From Gammaproteobacteria bacterium (lineage in GTDB: Bacteria > Pseudomonadota > Gammaproteobacteria > HK1): DNA of 38,552 bases. The position numbers and the translations under genes were made by a program. Shown here piece by piece: positions 14,937 to 22,768 of this stretch. Below the pieces are notes generated by a model. It did not search any database. It saw nothing but the letters and a program-made list of their open reading frames with translations, and was not told the origin of the DNA. Position 1 is the first letter of the stretch; the number at the start of each line of letters is the position of its first letter. The stretch spans positions 1-38,552 of the forward strand of contig JAJDUQ010000057.1 of the NCBI GenBank assembly GCA_022826505.1, given 5' to 3'.

Positions 14937-17138
14937 CTATCCGGACCCCGTTTCGGCGATCCGGATGACGAGATTGCCGGTCCGATCCACGACCGCTTCA
15001 TCATCGGGAAAGATCGGAGTCGTCGAGTCGAGCTGCTCGATGAACGCCGGCCCATTCAACGTGTGTCCCGCGCGCAGCGACTCTCGATCGTAGACCGGGC
15101 AGTCGACGGCGTCTCGGGGCGTGAACCGTACCGTACGGCGCTCGAACGGTTCGGGGAGTGGTCCGGGTTCACCGGCGTCGAAAACGGCGGGTTCCTCGAA
15201 CAGCCGCCCGCGGGCGGTGAGCCGCACGTTGACGATCTCGATCGGATCGTGCGGGTTCGCGTAGCCGTAGGCCGATTCGTGCACCTCCAGGAACCGTTCG
15301 CGCAGGGCGTCCGGCGCGGGGATGGCGATTGAATCGCCGTCGTCGGTGGAGCGAGTGGTGGCGCCAGCAAACCCGACGTGTTCGACGGGCTCGCCCCGGC
15401 CGTCGGGACCGCCACGATTCTGCGCTGCAATCGGAACGACAAGCTCGAAGTTCTGTCCGACATAGCGCGCATCGACCGCGAGCTCGAGGCGGCGATTCGG
15501 CGCCGGAACGCTTTCGGCGTCGAACCAGGCACGGGCACGGGTGGTCAGGGTATGGACGAGTGAGGTCAGACGCCGCAGCCCGACCGCGTCGCCGGGAATC
15601 CGCTCGCTCGCGACGAAGTCCTCCTTGAGGTCGGAGACGATCAGGCCCTGCGCGCACAGGATGCCCGGTGCGGCGGGAACGAGGATCTCGCGCATCCCGA
15701 GCGAGAGCGCCACGTCGCGCGCGTGCAGAGGACCGGCGCCTCCGAAGGCCATCAGGGTGAACCCGCGGGGGTCGTATCCACGCTCCACCGAGATCGTCCG
15801 GATCGCTCGCACCATGTTGGCCACCACGATGCCGAGCACGCCGTGCGCGGTGCGTTCGAGGTCGAACCCGAGCCGTTCGGCGACCGGCGCGAACGCGGCA
15901 CGCGAGAGCGACTCGTCGAGCCCCATCTCGCCGGCGAGCAGACCGCGACTCGACAGTCGCCCGAGCACCAGGTTGGCGTCGGTGACCGTGGGCCGGTCGC
16001 CGCCGCGCCCGTAGCACGCAGGACCAGGATCGGCGCCCGCGCTCGCCGGTCCCACCTTGAGCAGTCCGTCCCGGTCGAACCATGCAATCGACCCGCCACC
16101 CGCCCCCACCGTCTCGATGTCCACCGCGGGAAGACGAACGGAGAAGCCGGCGACGTCCCGCTCGAACGAGATGTCGGCCTGGAAGTCCCGGATCAGCGCG
16201 ACATCGGCGCTGGTGCCGCCCATGTCGAGGGTAATGACATTGCGCCGCCCCGCGAGCTTCGCCGAATGCGCTGCTCCGATGGCGCCGGCCGCAGGACCCG
16301 ACAACGCAGTGCGCACCGGCAATGCTCGCGCACGCTCGGGCGACATCAGCCCGCCGCTCGACTGGTTGATGCCGATGGAAGCTTGCGGAGCCACGCGTGC
16401 GAGCTCCTCCTCGAGATTCGACACGTAAGCTCCCAGCACCGGCTGGAGGTAGGCGTTCAGCACGGTGGTGGAGAATCGCTCGTACTCGCGAAACTCGGGT
16501 TGCACGTCGAACGACGTGCAGACCGGGACATGCGGCAGAGCCGATCGGATGGCGGCCGAGACCCGGTTCTCGTGCTCGGGGTTGCGAAACGCGAACAGCA
16601 GGCACACGGCGCAGGCATCGGCGCCGCTTGCCCGCACCTGCTCCACCGCCTCTGCGACGGCGTCGCTGGTGAGTTCGGTGGTCGCACTGCCGCTCGCGTC
16701 CATCCGCTCTTCAATCTCGAACCGGTGGCGGCGCTCGACGAGGGCCGGCGGATGGTCTTCGACGAGGGAGTACATGTGCGGGCGGGTCTGGCGACCGATT
16801 TCGAGCAGGTCGCGGAACCCTCGCGTGGTGACCATCGCGATGTTGCCCCCGCGGCGCTGGATGAGCGCGTTGGTGCCCACCGTGGTGCCATGGGAGAGTC
16901 GGCGCAGCCCTTCCAGGTCGATGTCGTGACGGGAGGCCAGGGCTTGCAATCCCTCGATGATGGCCCGAGCCGGGTTGTCGGGCGTGGACGGCCTCTTGCC
17001 GGTGTGGATCGTGCCGCTCGCCTCGTCGAGCAGGCAGAAGTCGGTGAAGGTTCCACCGACGTCTACACCGACCCGAAATCGACCTCGAGATGTTCCGGCT
17101 TCGTTCCTGGCTCTCTTCCTGTTGCTGAACTCGTCCAT
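14937..17138 (-). CDS. hyuA: Hydantoinase/oxoprolinase family protein (HyuA)
   Basis: This is the ATP-binding subunit (733 residues) of the HyuA-HyuB amidohydrolase. The actin-like ASKHA phosphate motif is seen near residue 25 (GVDVGGTFTDFCLLDEA), with SHGTTVGTNALI, NQSSGGLMSPERA, LSGPAAGAIGAA, TLDMGGTSADVALI, GAGGGSIAW and FGGAGPLHA in the expected order. ATG 17138 is preferred: GAGG lies 9 bases upstream, and the alternative GTG at 17165 falls in an inverted repeat. It is co-directional with hyuB and follows a truncated dapA-like gene, so the promoter upstream of that fragment probably drives it. Confidence 0.9.
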   Translation of the reverse strand: MDEFSNRKRARNEAGTSRGRFRVGVDVGGTFTDFCLLDEASGTIHTGKRPSTPDNPARAIIEGLQALASRHDIDLEGLRRLSHGTTVGTNALIQRRGGNIAMVTTRGFRDLLEIGRQTRPHMYSLVEDHPPALVERRHRFEIEERMDASGSATTELTSDAVAEAVEQVRASGADACAVCLLFAFRNPEHENRVSAAIRSALPHVPVCTSFDVQPEFREYERFSTTVLNAYLQPVLGAYVSNLEEELARVAPQASIGINQSSGGLMSPERARALPVRTALSGPAAGAIGAAHSAKLAGRRNVITLDMGGTSADVALIRDFQADISFERDVAGFSVRLPAVDIETVGAGGGSIAWFDRDGLLKVGPASAGADPGPACYGRGGDRPTVTDANLVLGRLSSRGLLAGEMGLDESLSRAAFAPVAERLGFDLERTAHGVLGIVVANMVRAIRTISVERGYDPRGFTLMAFGGAGPLHARDVALSLGMREILVPAAPGILCAQGLIVSDLKEDFVASERIPGDAVGLRRLTSLVHTLTTRARAWFDAESVPAPNRRLELAVDARYVGQNFELVVPIAAQNRGGPDGRGEPVEHVGFAGATTRSTDDGDSIAIPAPDALRERFLEVHESAYGYANPHDPIEIVNVRLTARGRLFEEPAVFDAGEPGPLPEPFERRTVRFTPRDAVDCPVYDRESLRAGHTLNGPAFIEQLDSTTPIFPDDEAVVDRTGNLVIRIAETGSG

Positions 17139-17164
17139 GATCGAGTGCCTCGCGTCCGATTCCA

Positions 17165-17191
17165 CTGACGCAAGGATTCCGCAAGCGTCAG
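17165..17191. repeat. Inverted repeat between the dapA-like fragment and hyuA
   Basis: CTGACGC (17165-17171) and GCGTCAG (17185-17191) are exact inverted arms with a 13-nt loop. The repeat overlaps the last codon of the dapA-like fragment and precedes hyuA. It could be a weak attenuator or the scar of the deletion that removed the rest of dapA. Confidence 0.35.
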
Positions 17192-17469
17192 GATCTCGAA
17201 TTCCGTCCCGTCAGCGGCCCCCTGCGTCTCGCCACATCGCGCCGCTCGGGCTTCTCGACCGCGATTTCCGTGAGCCGCGAGACCTCTTCGGTGGACGGCG
17301 CATGGCCTTCGCCGGTGCTGCCCCCGACCGCCAGGCCGTGGACCCCGGCGTCCAGCAGGTAGCGCGCCTGCGCCCGGAATGCCGCCTCGTCGATCGTGCC
17401 GGTCGCCGCGAACGGCGTGGTCATGGGTGGCACGATGCCCCGAATCGCCTCCGTTCCGAAGTCAGTCAT
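17188..17469 (-). pseudogene. Truncated dihydrodipicolinate synthase (DapA)-family gene
   Basis: The first 70 or so residues are clearly DapA/N-acetylneuraminate lyase family: GIVPPMTTPFAATGTID, then YLLDAGVHGLAVGGSTGEGH with the phosphate/carboxylate-binding GSTGE, then TEEVSRLTEIAVEK. After residue 70 the sequence is unrelated and it stops at 93 residues, whereas the family has about 300. The active-site lysine is absent, so it cannot be an aldolase. It keeps a perfect AAGGAGG ribosome site and an upstream promoter. It may survive as a translated leader of hyuA. Confidence 0.75.
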
Positions 17470-17492
17470 TCGCTCGCCTCCTTGCCCGGATG

Positions 17493-17501
17493 ACTATAGC
17501 A
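17493..17501 (-). promoter_or_regulatory. Extended -10 promoter for the dapA-fragment/hyuAB operon
   Basis: On the minus strand the sequence reads TGC-TATAGT, an extended -10 box differing from TATAAT at one base. It ends 24 bases before the ATG of the dapA-like fragment. No good -35 box is seen, as is common for extended -10 promoters. The rest of the gap up to the SDR gene at 17700 holds no clear element. Confidence 0.45.
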
Positions 17502-17699
17502 AAGCTCCCGCTTCGCACGATTGGACAGACTCGGCCGAATGCCGCTACCGTACCGCCCGATTCTCGCCCGCCGTTTCACCATGACGTCACCCAGGCCCTT
17601 TCGCCTCGAAGTGTCCGACGACGTGCCCGATTGCATTCGTGCGAGGGTCGCCGGGCCGTGAAACGACGCCCGGAAAACCTCGAGCCCAGGTGAATTCGG

Positions 17700-18452
17700 A
17701 TGCGTACCAACGAAGGATTCGGCGGCAGGACGGCGCTGGTGACCGGGGCGGCCGGCGGGATGGGACTGGAGGTGACCCGCCGGCTCAGTGCGGAGGCGGT
17801 ACGCGTCTACGGCGTTGACATGCGTGCGCCGGACCCGGGTGAGGTCCCCGCCGATGTGGGGTTCGAGACCGGCGACGCGAGCGACGAACGGCTGATGATC
17901 GCCCTCGCGGCGCGCGCGGTCGAAGAGACCGGCCGTCTCGACTATCTCGTCAACGCGGCGGGGGTGCTCTGGTTCGACCGCGACACCTCGCTCATCTCCA
18001 TCGATCCGAATGTGTGGAACGAGGTGCTGCGCATCAACCTCACCGCGGCGATGATCGCGGCGAGGGTCGCGGTGCCGCACATGCGCGACGCAGGCGGCGC
18101 GATGGTGCACGTGTCGTCGACGCAGTGCTTCCGCGGCGACGACCAGCCGCAGGATGCCTACCAGGCTGCGAAGGCGGGGCTGCTTGCCCTGTCGAAGTCG
18201 ATTGCCATCCAGTTCGCGCAGGATGGCATCCGGTCCAACGTGGTGGTACCAGGCCCCACCCGTTCACCGATGCAACGGCGCTGGGACGAGGACCCGGCGA
18301 AGGAGCGGGCCACCGCGCAGAGCATTCCGCTCGGCCGGGTGGGCACCACGGGCGACCTCGCGGAAGCGATCCTCTTCCTGCTCTCCGACCGCGCGGACTG
18401 GATCACCGGTGTCGAGCTGATCGTGGACGGGGGACTGCTCGCCAAGCCCTGA
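17700..18452 (+). CDS. Short-chain dehydrogenase/reductase (SDR)
   Basis: This is a classical SDR of 250 residues. The Rossmann nucleotide motif is TGAAGGMG at 15-22. NAAG is at 85-88, the helix-4 Asn is N113, and the catalytic set is S139/S140, Y154 and K158 (YQAAK). The C-terminal WITGVELIVDGG segment is standard. D40 at the end of beta-2 suggests NAD rather than NADP. AGGTG lies 9 bases before the ATG. It is divergent from the hyu operon. The substrate is unknown; context suggests an alcohol or keto step in the same catabolic set. Confidence 0.9.
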   Translation: MRTNEGFGGRTALVTGAAGGMGLEVTRRLSAEAVRVYGVDMRAPDPGEVPADVGFETGDASDERLMIALAARAVEETGRLDYLVNAAGVLWFDRDTSLISIDPNVWNEVLRINLTAAMIAARVAVPHMRDAGGAMVHVSSTQCFRGDDQPQDAYQAAKAGLLALSKSIAIQFAQDGIRSNVVVPGPTRSPMQRRWDEDPAKERATAQSIPLGRVGTTGDLAEAILFLLSDRADWITGVELIVDGGLLAKP

Positions 18453-18492
18453 CTCCGACTCCGCTCCCACTGCGCCCCGAGTCGGCACCGAC

Positions 18493-18507
18493 CCGGTTCC
18501 GAACCGG
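18493..18507. terminator. GC palindrome between convergent SDR and GFA genes
   Basis: CCGGTTC-C-GAACCGG is a perfect inverted repeat in the 100-bp gap between two convergent genes. A second stem, CGGCCC with GGGCCG, follows within 40 bp. Position fits a bidirectional terminator, but the one-base loop and lack of a T run make this weak. Confidence 0.3.
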
Positions 18508-18552
18508 CGCCCAACCGATTTCGGCCCCGGTCCTCTTGCGGGCCGGCAACCG

Positions 18553-18975
18553 CTATCCGTCGTCCGGCCGCCGGCTCGTGGTGGCGTGACGGGGCAGCGA
18601 ATCCGAGATGTCCAGCCATTCCAGCCGTTCCCGGTAGAAGACGTGGAATGCGGGCGGCAGCGCATGCGGCTCGTCGAACGTACTGACGTAAAAGTGGGTC
18701 TCGCCGGGAGCCAGCCTCTCCGACTCGTAGGTAAGCGGCGTGCCGCACCGCGCGCAGAAGCCGCGCCGCACGCCGGGCGAGGAGGCGTACGTCGCCCGCT
18801 CTCCCGCCGTGAAGCGCACCGAGTCCGTGCGCGCCCCGACGAACATCGTGACCGGCGCGCCGGTGCTGTGCCGGCAGGTCGTGCAGTGGCAGTACGCCGT
18901 CCACAGCGGCGGCGCATCGATCCGGTACCGCACCGCGCCGCACAGACACCCGCCTTCCAGTGGCAATTCGGACAT
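18553..18975 (-). CDS. GFA-domain (glutathione-dependent formaldehyde-activating-like) zinc protein
   Basis: This 140-residue protein has the GFA/CENP-V fold zinc ligands: GGCLCGAVRY near residue 9, CHCTTCRHSTGAP at 29-41, and FCARCGTPL at 73-81. Founding members were proposed to join formaldehyde to glutathione, but most GFA proteins have no proved activity. The start used is the ATG at 18975, with AGGAG 12 bases upstream. A much longer open frame upstream is Arg-rich and not family-like. It lies next to the TauD-type dioxygenase, and the demethylation chemistry of the neighbourhood would yield formaldehyde, which fits. Confidence 0.88.
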   Translation of the reverse strand: MSELPLEGGCLCGAVRYRIDAPPLWTAYCHCTTCRHSTGAPVTMFVGARTDSVRFTAGERATYASSPGVRRGFCARCGTPLTYESERLAPGETHFYVSTFDEPHALPPAFHVFYRERLEWLDISDSLPRHATTSRRPDDG

Positions 18976-19144
18976 CCGACGTTCACTCCTGTGTTGAAGC
19001 TGTCGAGTTCGGGATTCCGAACGCGAAGAGCTTCCACGCTGCACGCGCAAGCCGTTCGGTGCGGAACGCCGGTCGGGGACCGCTGGCCGGACGAACCGCC
19101 GCGCGCCGCGCTCCATCGGGAGCGGCCCGGCCGGCGCGGCGAAT

Positions 19145-20017
19145 TCAGGCTGCCTCGGCGTGGACCACGGGCCGGCCGCGCACGCTGATACGCCACAGCA
19201 GCCTCGAGTCCGCGCTCGAGCTGGCGATGTCGATCGGGGTCGCGGCGTGCATCGTCTGCAAGGTGTCCCACACCACCAGATCGCCCACCGCATACTTGTG
19301 GCGGTAGATGTGCCGCTCCTGCAGCGCGTGCTCCTTGAGCTCGTCGAGCAACGCCTCGCCTTCGTCGTCCGACATCCCCCGAACCGCGTACGCCCCGTGT
19401 CCGAGCGCGTAGAGCGCCTTGCGGCCGGTGACGGGATGGCGCATGACAAGCGGGTGATAGATCGGTGGGACGCGCCGATCCTGCTCGTCGTTGATGATCG
19501 GATTCGCCGGCGGCTCGCCGGCCCGCCGCGTGCCGTGCCCGTACTTGTGGGCGATCTCGACGTCGTCGATGCGCCGCCTGGTCGCCTCGTCGAGGTTGTC
19601 CCAGGCGGTGGCCATGTCGCAGTACCGGGTCTCGCCGCCGTACTCGGGGGCGATGATCGAGTACAGCATCGTCGCGCTCGCCGGCACCTTCTCGTAGGAC
19701 TGGTCGGTGTGCCAGAGCGCCGCGCCGTTGCGGATTGTCGGGTCCTCGTCGCGCTTCTCGGTGTTGCCTACCGTCATGAGCTCGGGATACCCCGGCATGC
19801 GCATGTGGTCGAGCACGTGGGGGATGGGAACCCCCCACTGGCGACCGAACCGAAGGTACCGGTCCTCGTCGAGACGCTGGCCCTTGATGACGATGACGCG
19901 GTGGGCATAGAGCGCGTCGGTCAGCGTGCGCATGAGGGAATCGTCGACCCCGGCGCCGATGTCGACGCCGCGAATCTCTGCCCCGAGCACGGCATCGAGT
20001 GGGGTGATCGTCGCCAT
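19145..20017 (-). CDS. TauD/TfdA-family Fe(II)/2-oxoglutarate dioxygenase
   Basis: This 290-residue dioxygenase has the iron triad H103-x-D105 (LWHTDQSYEK) and H257 (MHAATP). A 2-oxoglutarate-binding arginine is near 276 (LLWRISVRG). The N-terminus GAEIRGVDI is typical of taurine/2,4-D dioxygenases. AAGGAGG lies 7 bases before the ATG at 20017. Family members hydroxylate next to a sulfonate, ether or ester and so release sulfite or an aldehyde. Substrate here is unassigned. It is transcribed in the same direction as the GFA gene, 169 bp upstream of it. Confidence 0.9.
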   Translation of the reverse strand: MATITPLDAVLGAEIRGVDIGAGVDDSLMRTLTDALYAHRVIVIKGQRLDEDRYLRFGRQWGVPIPHVLDHMRMPGYPELMTVGNTEKRDEDPTIRNGAALWHTDQSYEKVPASATMLYSIIAPEYGGETRYCDMATAWDNLDEATRRRIDDVEIAHKYGHGTRRAGEPPANPIINDEQDRRVPPIYHPLVMRHPVTGRKALYALGHGAYAVRGMSDDEGEALLDELKEHALQERHIYRHKYAVGDLVVWDTLQTMHAATPIDIASSSADSRLLWRISVRGRPVVHAEAA

Positions 20018-20221
20018 TCGTGCCTCCTTGAGGAAGGTTGCGTCCCGTCGAAGCACGTTACTCCGGGCAATGAACTGCGACAAGGGCGAGAACTCGGCGG
20101 ATCGAGAGACCGATCCGGCCTCTGCATCGGCGCAAGGAGACCGCCTCGGCATTCCCTCGGCGCCGCCGCATCGGTCACGTTCTCCACAAGGGGCCGGGAC
20201 CACACGTATCCGAACTTCGCG

Positions 20222-20255
20222 TTGACGAATGCAATGTTATGTTGTTACGTTACAT
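20222..20255 (+). promoter_or_regulatory. Promoter region with Zur-like operator for the zinc operon
   Basis: This is an AT-rich pocket in a GC-rich background. TTGACG at 20222-20227 can serve as a -35 box with a weak -10 (TTACGT) 17 bases on. Overlapping it, 20234-20255 is an imperfect palindrome running from ATGTTATG to GTTACAT, similar to Zur (zinc uptake repressor) boxes built on GTTAT and ATAAC arms. Position just before a zinc-uptake operon supports this, but the match is partial. Bases 20018-20221 hold nothing else I can name. Confidence 0.42.
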
Positions 20256-20292
20256 CACTGTTCAACATCCGCATTCCGTGGAGGGATCGCCA

Positions 20293-21831
20293 ATGCGCAC
20301 TGTCGCCGGACCCACCCTGGTCGTTGCCGCCGCGGCGACGGCCTTTCTCATCCTGAACACGTCTCCGGCCGCGGCCCAATCGTCGTCGGATCCGGGCGCG
20401 GCGGAACTGGCCGAACAGATTCGAGCCATCAAGCGCGAGTACGAGGCGCGAATCGGCGCGCTCGAGGCTCAGCTTTCGGTCCTGGAGTCGAAGGCGAAGG
20501 ATGCGGACCAGGGGAGCGCCGCGCCTGCACGGGCCGCGAAGCCTGCGTCCGACAGCGCCTTCAATCCCGCGATCGGCGTCGTCCTGAACGGAATGATCTC
20601 GGAGTACTCCGCCGACGTGTCCGAGATCCCCGGATTCCCGGTCGGCCACGAGAGCGAGCGGCCCGCACCGGGACTCGCGCTGGGTCACAGCGAGATTACG
20701 ATGTCGAGCAACATCGACAACAAGTTCCGCGGAAGCCTCACCCTGGGCCTTGGGGTACACCCGGGCGTGCCCACCGAGCTGGAGCTCGAGGAAGCCTACA
20801 TCCAGACCCTGCCGGGGGCCGGTCTGCCCGAAGGCATGCGCATCAAGGCGGGCCGAGCGTTATGGACGTTCGGCTACCTGAACGAGCATCACCGCCACGG
20901 CGACGACTTCGCCGACCGCCCGCTTCCCTACCGGGCCTTTCTGGACAGCGCCTACAACGACGACGGGGGCGAGCTCTCGCTCGTCCTTCCCACGGACCTC
21001 TTCTACAGCGAGATCGGCGCCGGCCTCTTCCGGGGCGACGACATCCCGTTCGGGGAATCGTCCAACGGTCACGAGGCGTGGTCGGCCTACGCCCGGTTCG
21101 GAGGGGACTTCGGCCGCGATACGGCGTGGCGAATCGGCGCGTACGTTCTGAGCGGAGAAGCCCGGAACCGTGGCGGCGGACATGCGCACGCAGATGAAGA
21201 ACACGACGAGCACGGCCACGGCGGCGAAGTGGCGATGCACCACGAGGACGAGGACGAACACGACCACGAAGAAGAGATGCACCACGAGGACGAGAACGAA
21301 CACGACCACGAAATGGCAATGCACCACGAGGACGAGCACCACGACGAACACGGACACACCGAGTTCTTCTCCGAGGGCATGTTCAGTGGTGACACGCGGC
21401 TCTTCGCCCTCGACTTTCGCTCCACCTGGGCGCCGACCGGAAACGCGCGGGAACGTGAGCTGATTCTTCAGGCCGAACATTTCTGGCGCAAGGAAAGAGG
21501 CACCTACGCGCTGGAGCCGGAGGGTGACGAAGAAGTCGGCGAGTCCGAATACTTCGACACCACCTCCCGCGGCTGGTACGCACAGGCGGTCTACAAGTTC
21601 ACTCCAAGATGGCGACTCGGCGCACGCTACTCGCAGCTCCACCCCGCGGACGAAATGGAGCTCGACCACAACCCGACCGCGGTCGCGGCCATGATCGACT
21701 GGACCAACAGCGAGTTCTCGCGCATACGGTTGCAATACACCCGGGAATCCTTCGCCGAGGACGAGCACGACAACCAGATCATGCTGCAGTACATCACGAG
21801 CCTTGGCGCCCATCCCGCACACACCTTCTGA
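20293..21831 (+). CDS. Outer-membrane porin-like protein with His-rich zinc-binding loop
   Basis: This 512-residue exported protein starts with a signal peptide (MRTVAGPTLVVAAAATAFLI, cleavage after AAA near residue 29). A short coiled-coil follows at about 35-65 (AELAEQIRAIKREYEARIGA). The remainder is rich in alternating aromatic/polar strands typical of a beta-barrel and ends in Phe (HTF). A loop at about residues 296-360 is made of His/Asp/Glu repeats (HHEDE, EHDHE) that would bind zinc. GGAGGG lies 8 bases before ATG 20293. It is first in an operon with a ZnuA-type protein and permease. I infer zinc passage across the outer membrane, probably repressed by Zur. Confidence 0.8.
   Translation: MRTVAGPTLVVAAAATAFLILNTSPAAAQSSSDPGAAELAEQIRAIKREYEARIGALEAQLSVLESKAKDADQGSAAPARAAKPASDSAFNPAIGVVLNGMISEYSADVSEIPGFPVGHESERPAPGLALGHSEITMSSNIDNKFRGSLTLGLGVHPGVPTELELEEAYIQTLPGAGLPEGMRIKAGRALWTFGYLNEHHRHGDDFADRPLPYRAFLDSAYNDDGGELSLVLPTDLFYSEIGAGLFRGDDIPFGESSNGHEAWSAYARFGGDFGRDTAWRIGAYVLSGEARNRGGGHAHADEEHDEHGHGGEVAMHHEDEDEHDHEEEMHHEDENEHDHEMAMHHEDEHHDEHGHTEFFSEGMFSGDTRLFALDFRSTWAPTGNARERELILQAEHFWRKERGTYALEPEGDEEVGESEYFDTTSRGWYAQAVYKFTPRWRLGARYSQLHPADEMELDHNPTAVAAMIDWTNSEFSRIRLQYTRESFAEDEHDNQIMLQYITSLGAHPAHTF
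21235..21360 (+). repeat. Three 42-bp tandem repeats encoding His/Glu/Asp-rich units
   Basis: Units start with ATGCACCACGAGGACGA at 21235, 21277 and 21319, exactly 42 bp apart. Each encodes a 14-residue block of the type MHHEDE-EHDHE. Units 1 and 2 are nearly identical and unit 3 has drifted. They lie inside the zinc porin gene. Copy number could change by slippage without breaking the frame. Confidence 0.85.
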
Positions 21832-21843
21832 AGAGGCGATACG

Positions 21844-22767
21844 ATGAGCCGGAACCTGCTCGCGACCACCGCGGCCGTCTTCACCCTCGCGGGAGCCGCG
21901 CTTGCGTCTCCCGCGATCGCCGAGGTGCGGGTCTTCGCATGCGAGCCCGAATGGGCGGCACTCGCCGAGGCCGTCGGCGGCGACGACGTCATCGTCCATT
22001 CCGCCACGCACGGCCGGCAGGATGCACACCATGTTCGGGCCCGTCCCAGCCTGATTGCGCAGGTGCGCCGTGCGGACATCCTGTTCTGCTCCGGCGCCGA
22101 TCTCGAGAGCGGCTGGCTTCCCGTGCTGATGCAGCGAGGCGCGCGGCACGTGATCCAGCCGGGACAGCCCGGACACATCATGGCTGCCGACCACGTCGCG
22201 GTCCTCGACCAGCCCGACACCATCGACCGCAGCCTCGGCGACATCCATCCTGGTGGGAATCCCCACGTCCATCTCGACCCGCAAAACATCGAGATCCTGG
22301 CATCCGAGCTGGCCCGACGCCTCGTACGCATCGACCCGGACAACGCGGATGCGTACCGGTCCCGACTCGCATCCTTCCAGACCGCCTGGGCCGAGGCGCG
22401 CGATGAATGGCGCAGTCGCATTGCGAATCTCCGGGGCATGGGGGTCATCGTCCATCACGAAAATTGGGTCTATCTTCTGCGTTGGATCGGACTGACGAGA
22501 GTCGCGTCCCTGGAGCCACTTCCGGGCATTCCGCCGTCCGCGTCACACTTGCAGACAGTTCTCGAGCAGGCTCGGGAGGCGGGCGCCAAGGCCATTCTGC
22601 GATCGCCCTACGCGCCGCGGGAAGCATCCGACTGGCTCTCCGCGCGGGTCGGGATACCGGCGGTCGAGCTCCCCTACACGGTCGGCGGGCACCCGGATGC
22701 GGACGATCTGGTCTCGCTGTTCGACGTCACTCTGACGTTGCTCGAGGAAGCCCGCGATCGACCTTGA
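21844..22767 (+). CDS. znuA: Zinc/manganese ABC transporter substrate-binding protein (ZnuA-like)
   Basis: This periplasmic cluster A-I metal-binding protein has 307 residues and a signal peptide ending SPAIA at 26. The probable metal histidines are H62/H63 (QDAHHVRARPS), H141/H143 (GNPHVHLDP) and H204/H205 (VIVHHENW). The acidic fourth ligand is probably in GGHPDADDL near the end. A His-rich loop typical of many ZnuAs is missing; that function may have moved to the outer-membrane partner. AGAGG precedes the ATG, 12 bp after the porin stop. The permease frame begins right at its end. Confidence 0.88.
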   Translation: MSRNLLATTAAVFTLAGAALASPAIAEVRVFACEPEWAALAEAVGGDDVIVHSATHGRQDAHHVRARPSLIAQVRRADILFCSGADLESGWLPVLMQRGARHVIQPGQPGHIMAADHVAVLDQPDTIDRSLGDIHPGGNPHVHLDPQNIEILASELARRLVRIDPDNADAYRSRLASFQTAWAEARDEWRSRIANLRGMGVIVHHENWVYLLRWIGLTRVASLEPLPGIPPSASHLQTVLEQAREAGAKAILRSPYAPREASDWLSARVGIPAVELPYTVGGHPDADDLVSLFDVTLTLLEEARDRP

Positions 22768-22768
22768 C

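Noticed and set aside
12390..15332. Open frame of 980 codons on the plus strand
   Set aside because: It lies antisense to hicBA and hyuB/hyuA, which have clear family motifs. The translation is His/Arg/Asp-rich with no domain; a high-GC artefact.
20860..22458. Open frame of 532 codons on the minus strand with Val/Leu/Phe repeats
   Set aside because: It is the antisense image of the His/Asp/Glu repeats of the zinc porin and of znuA.
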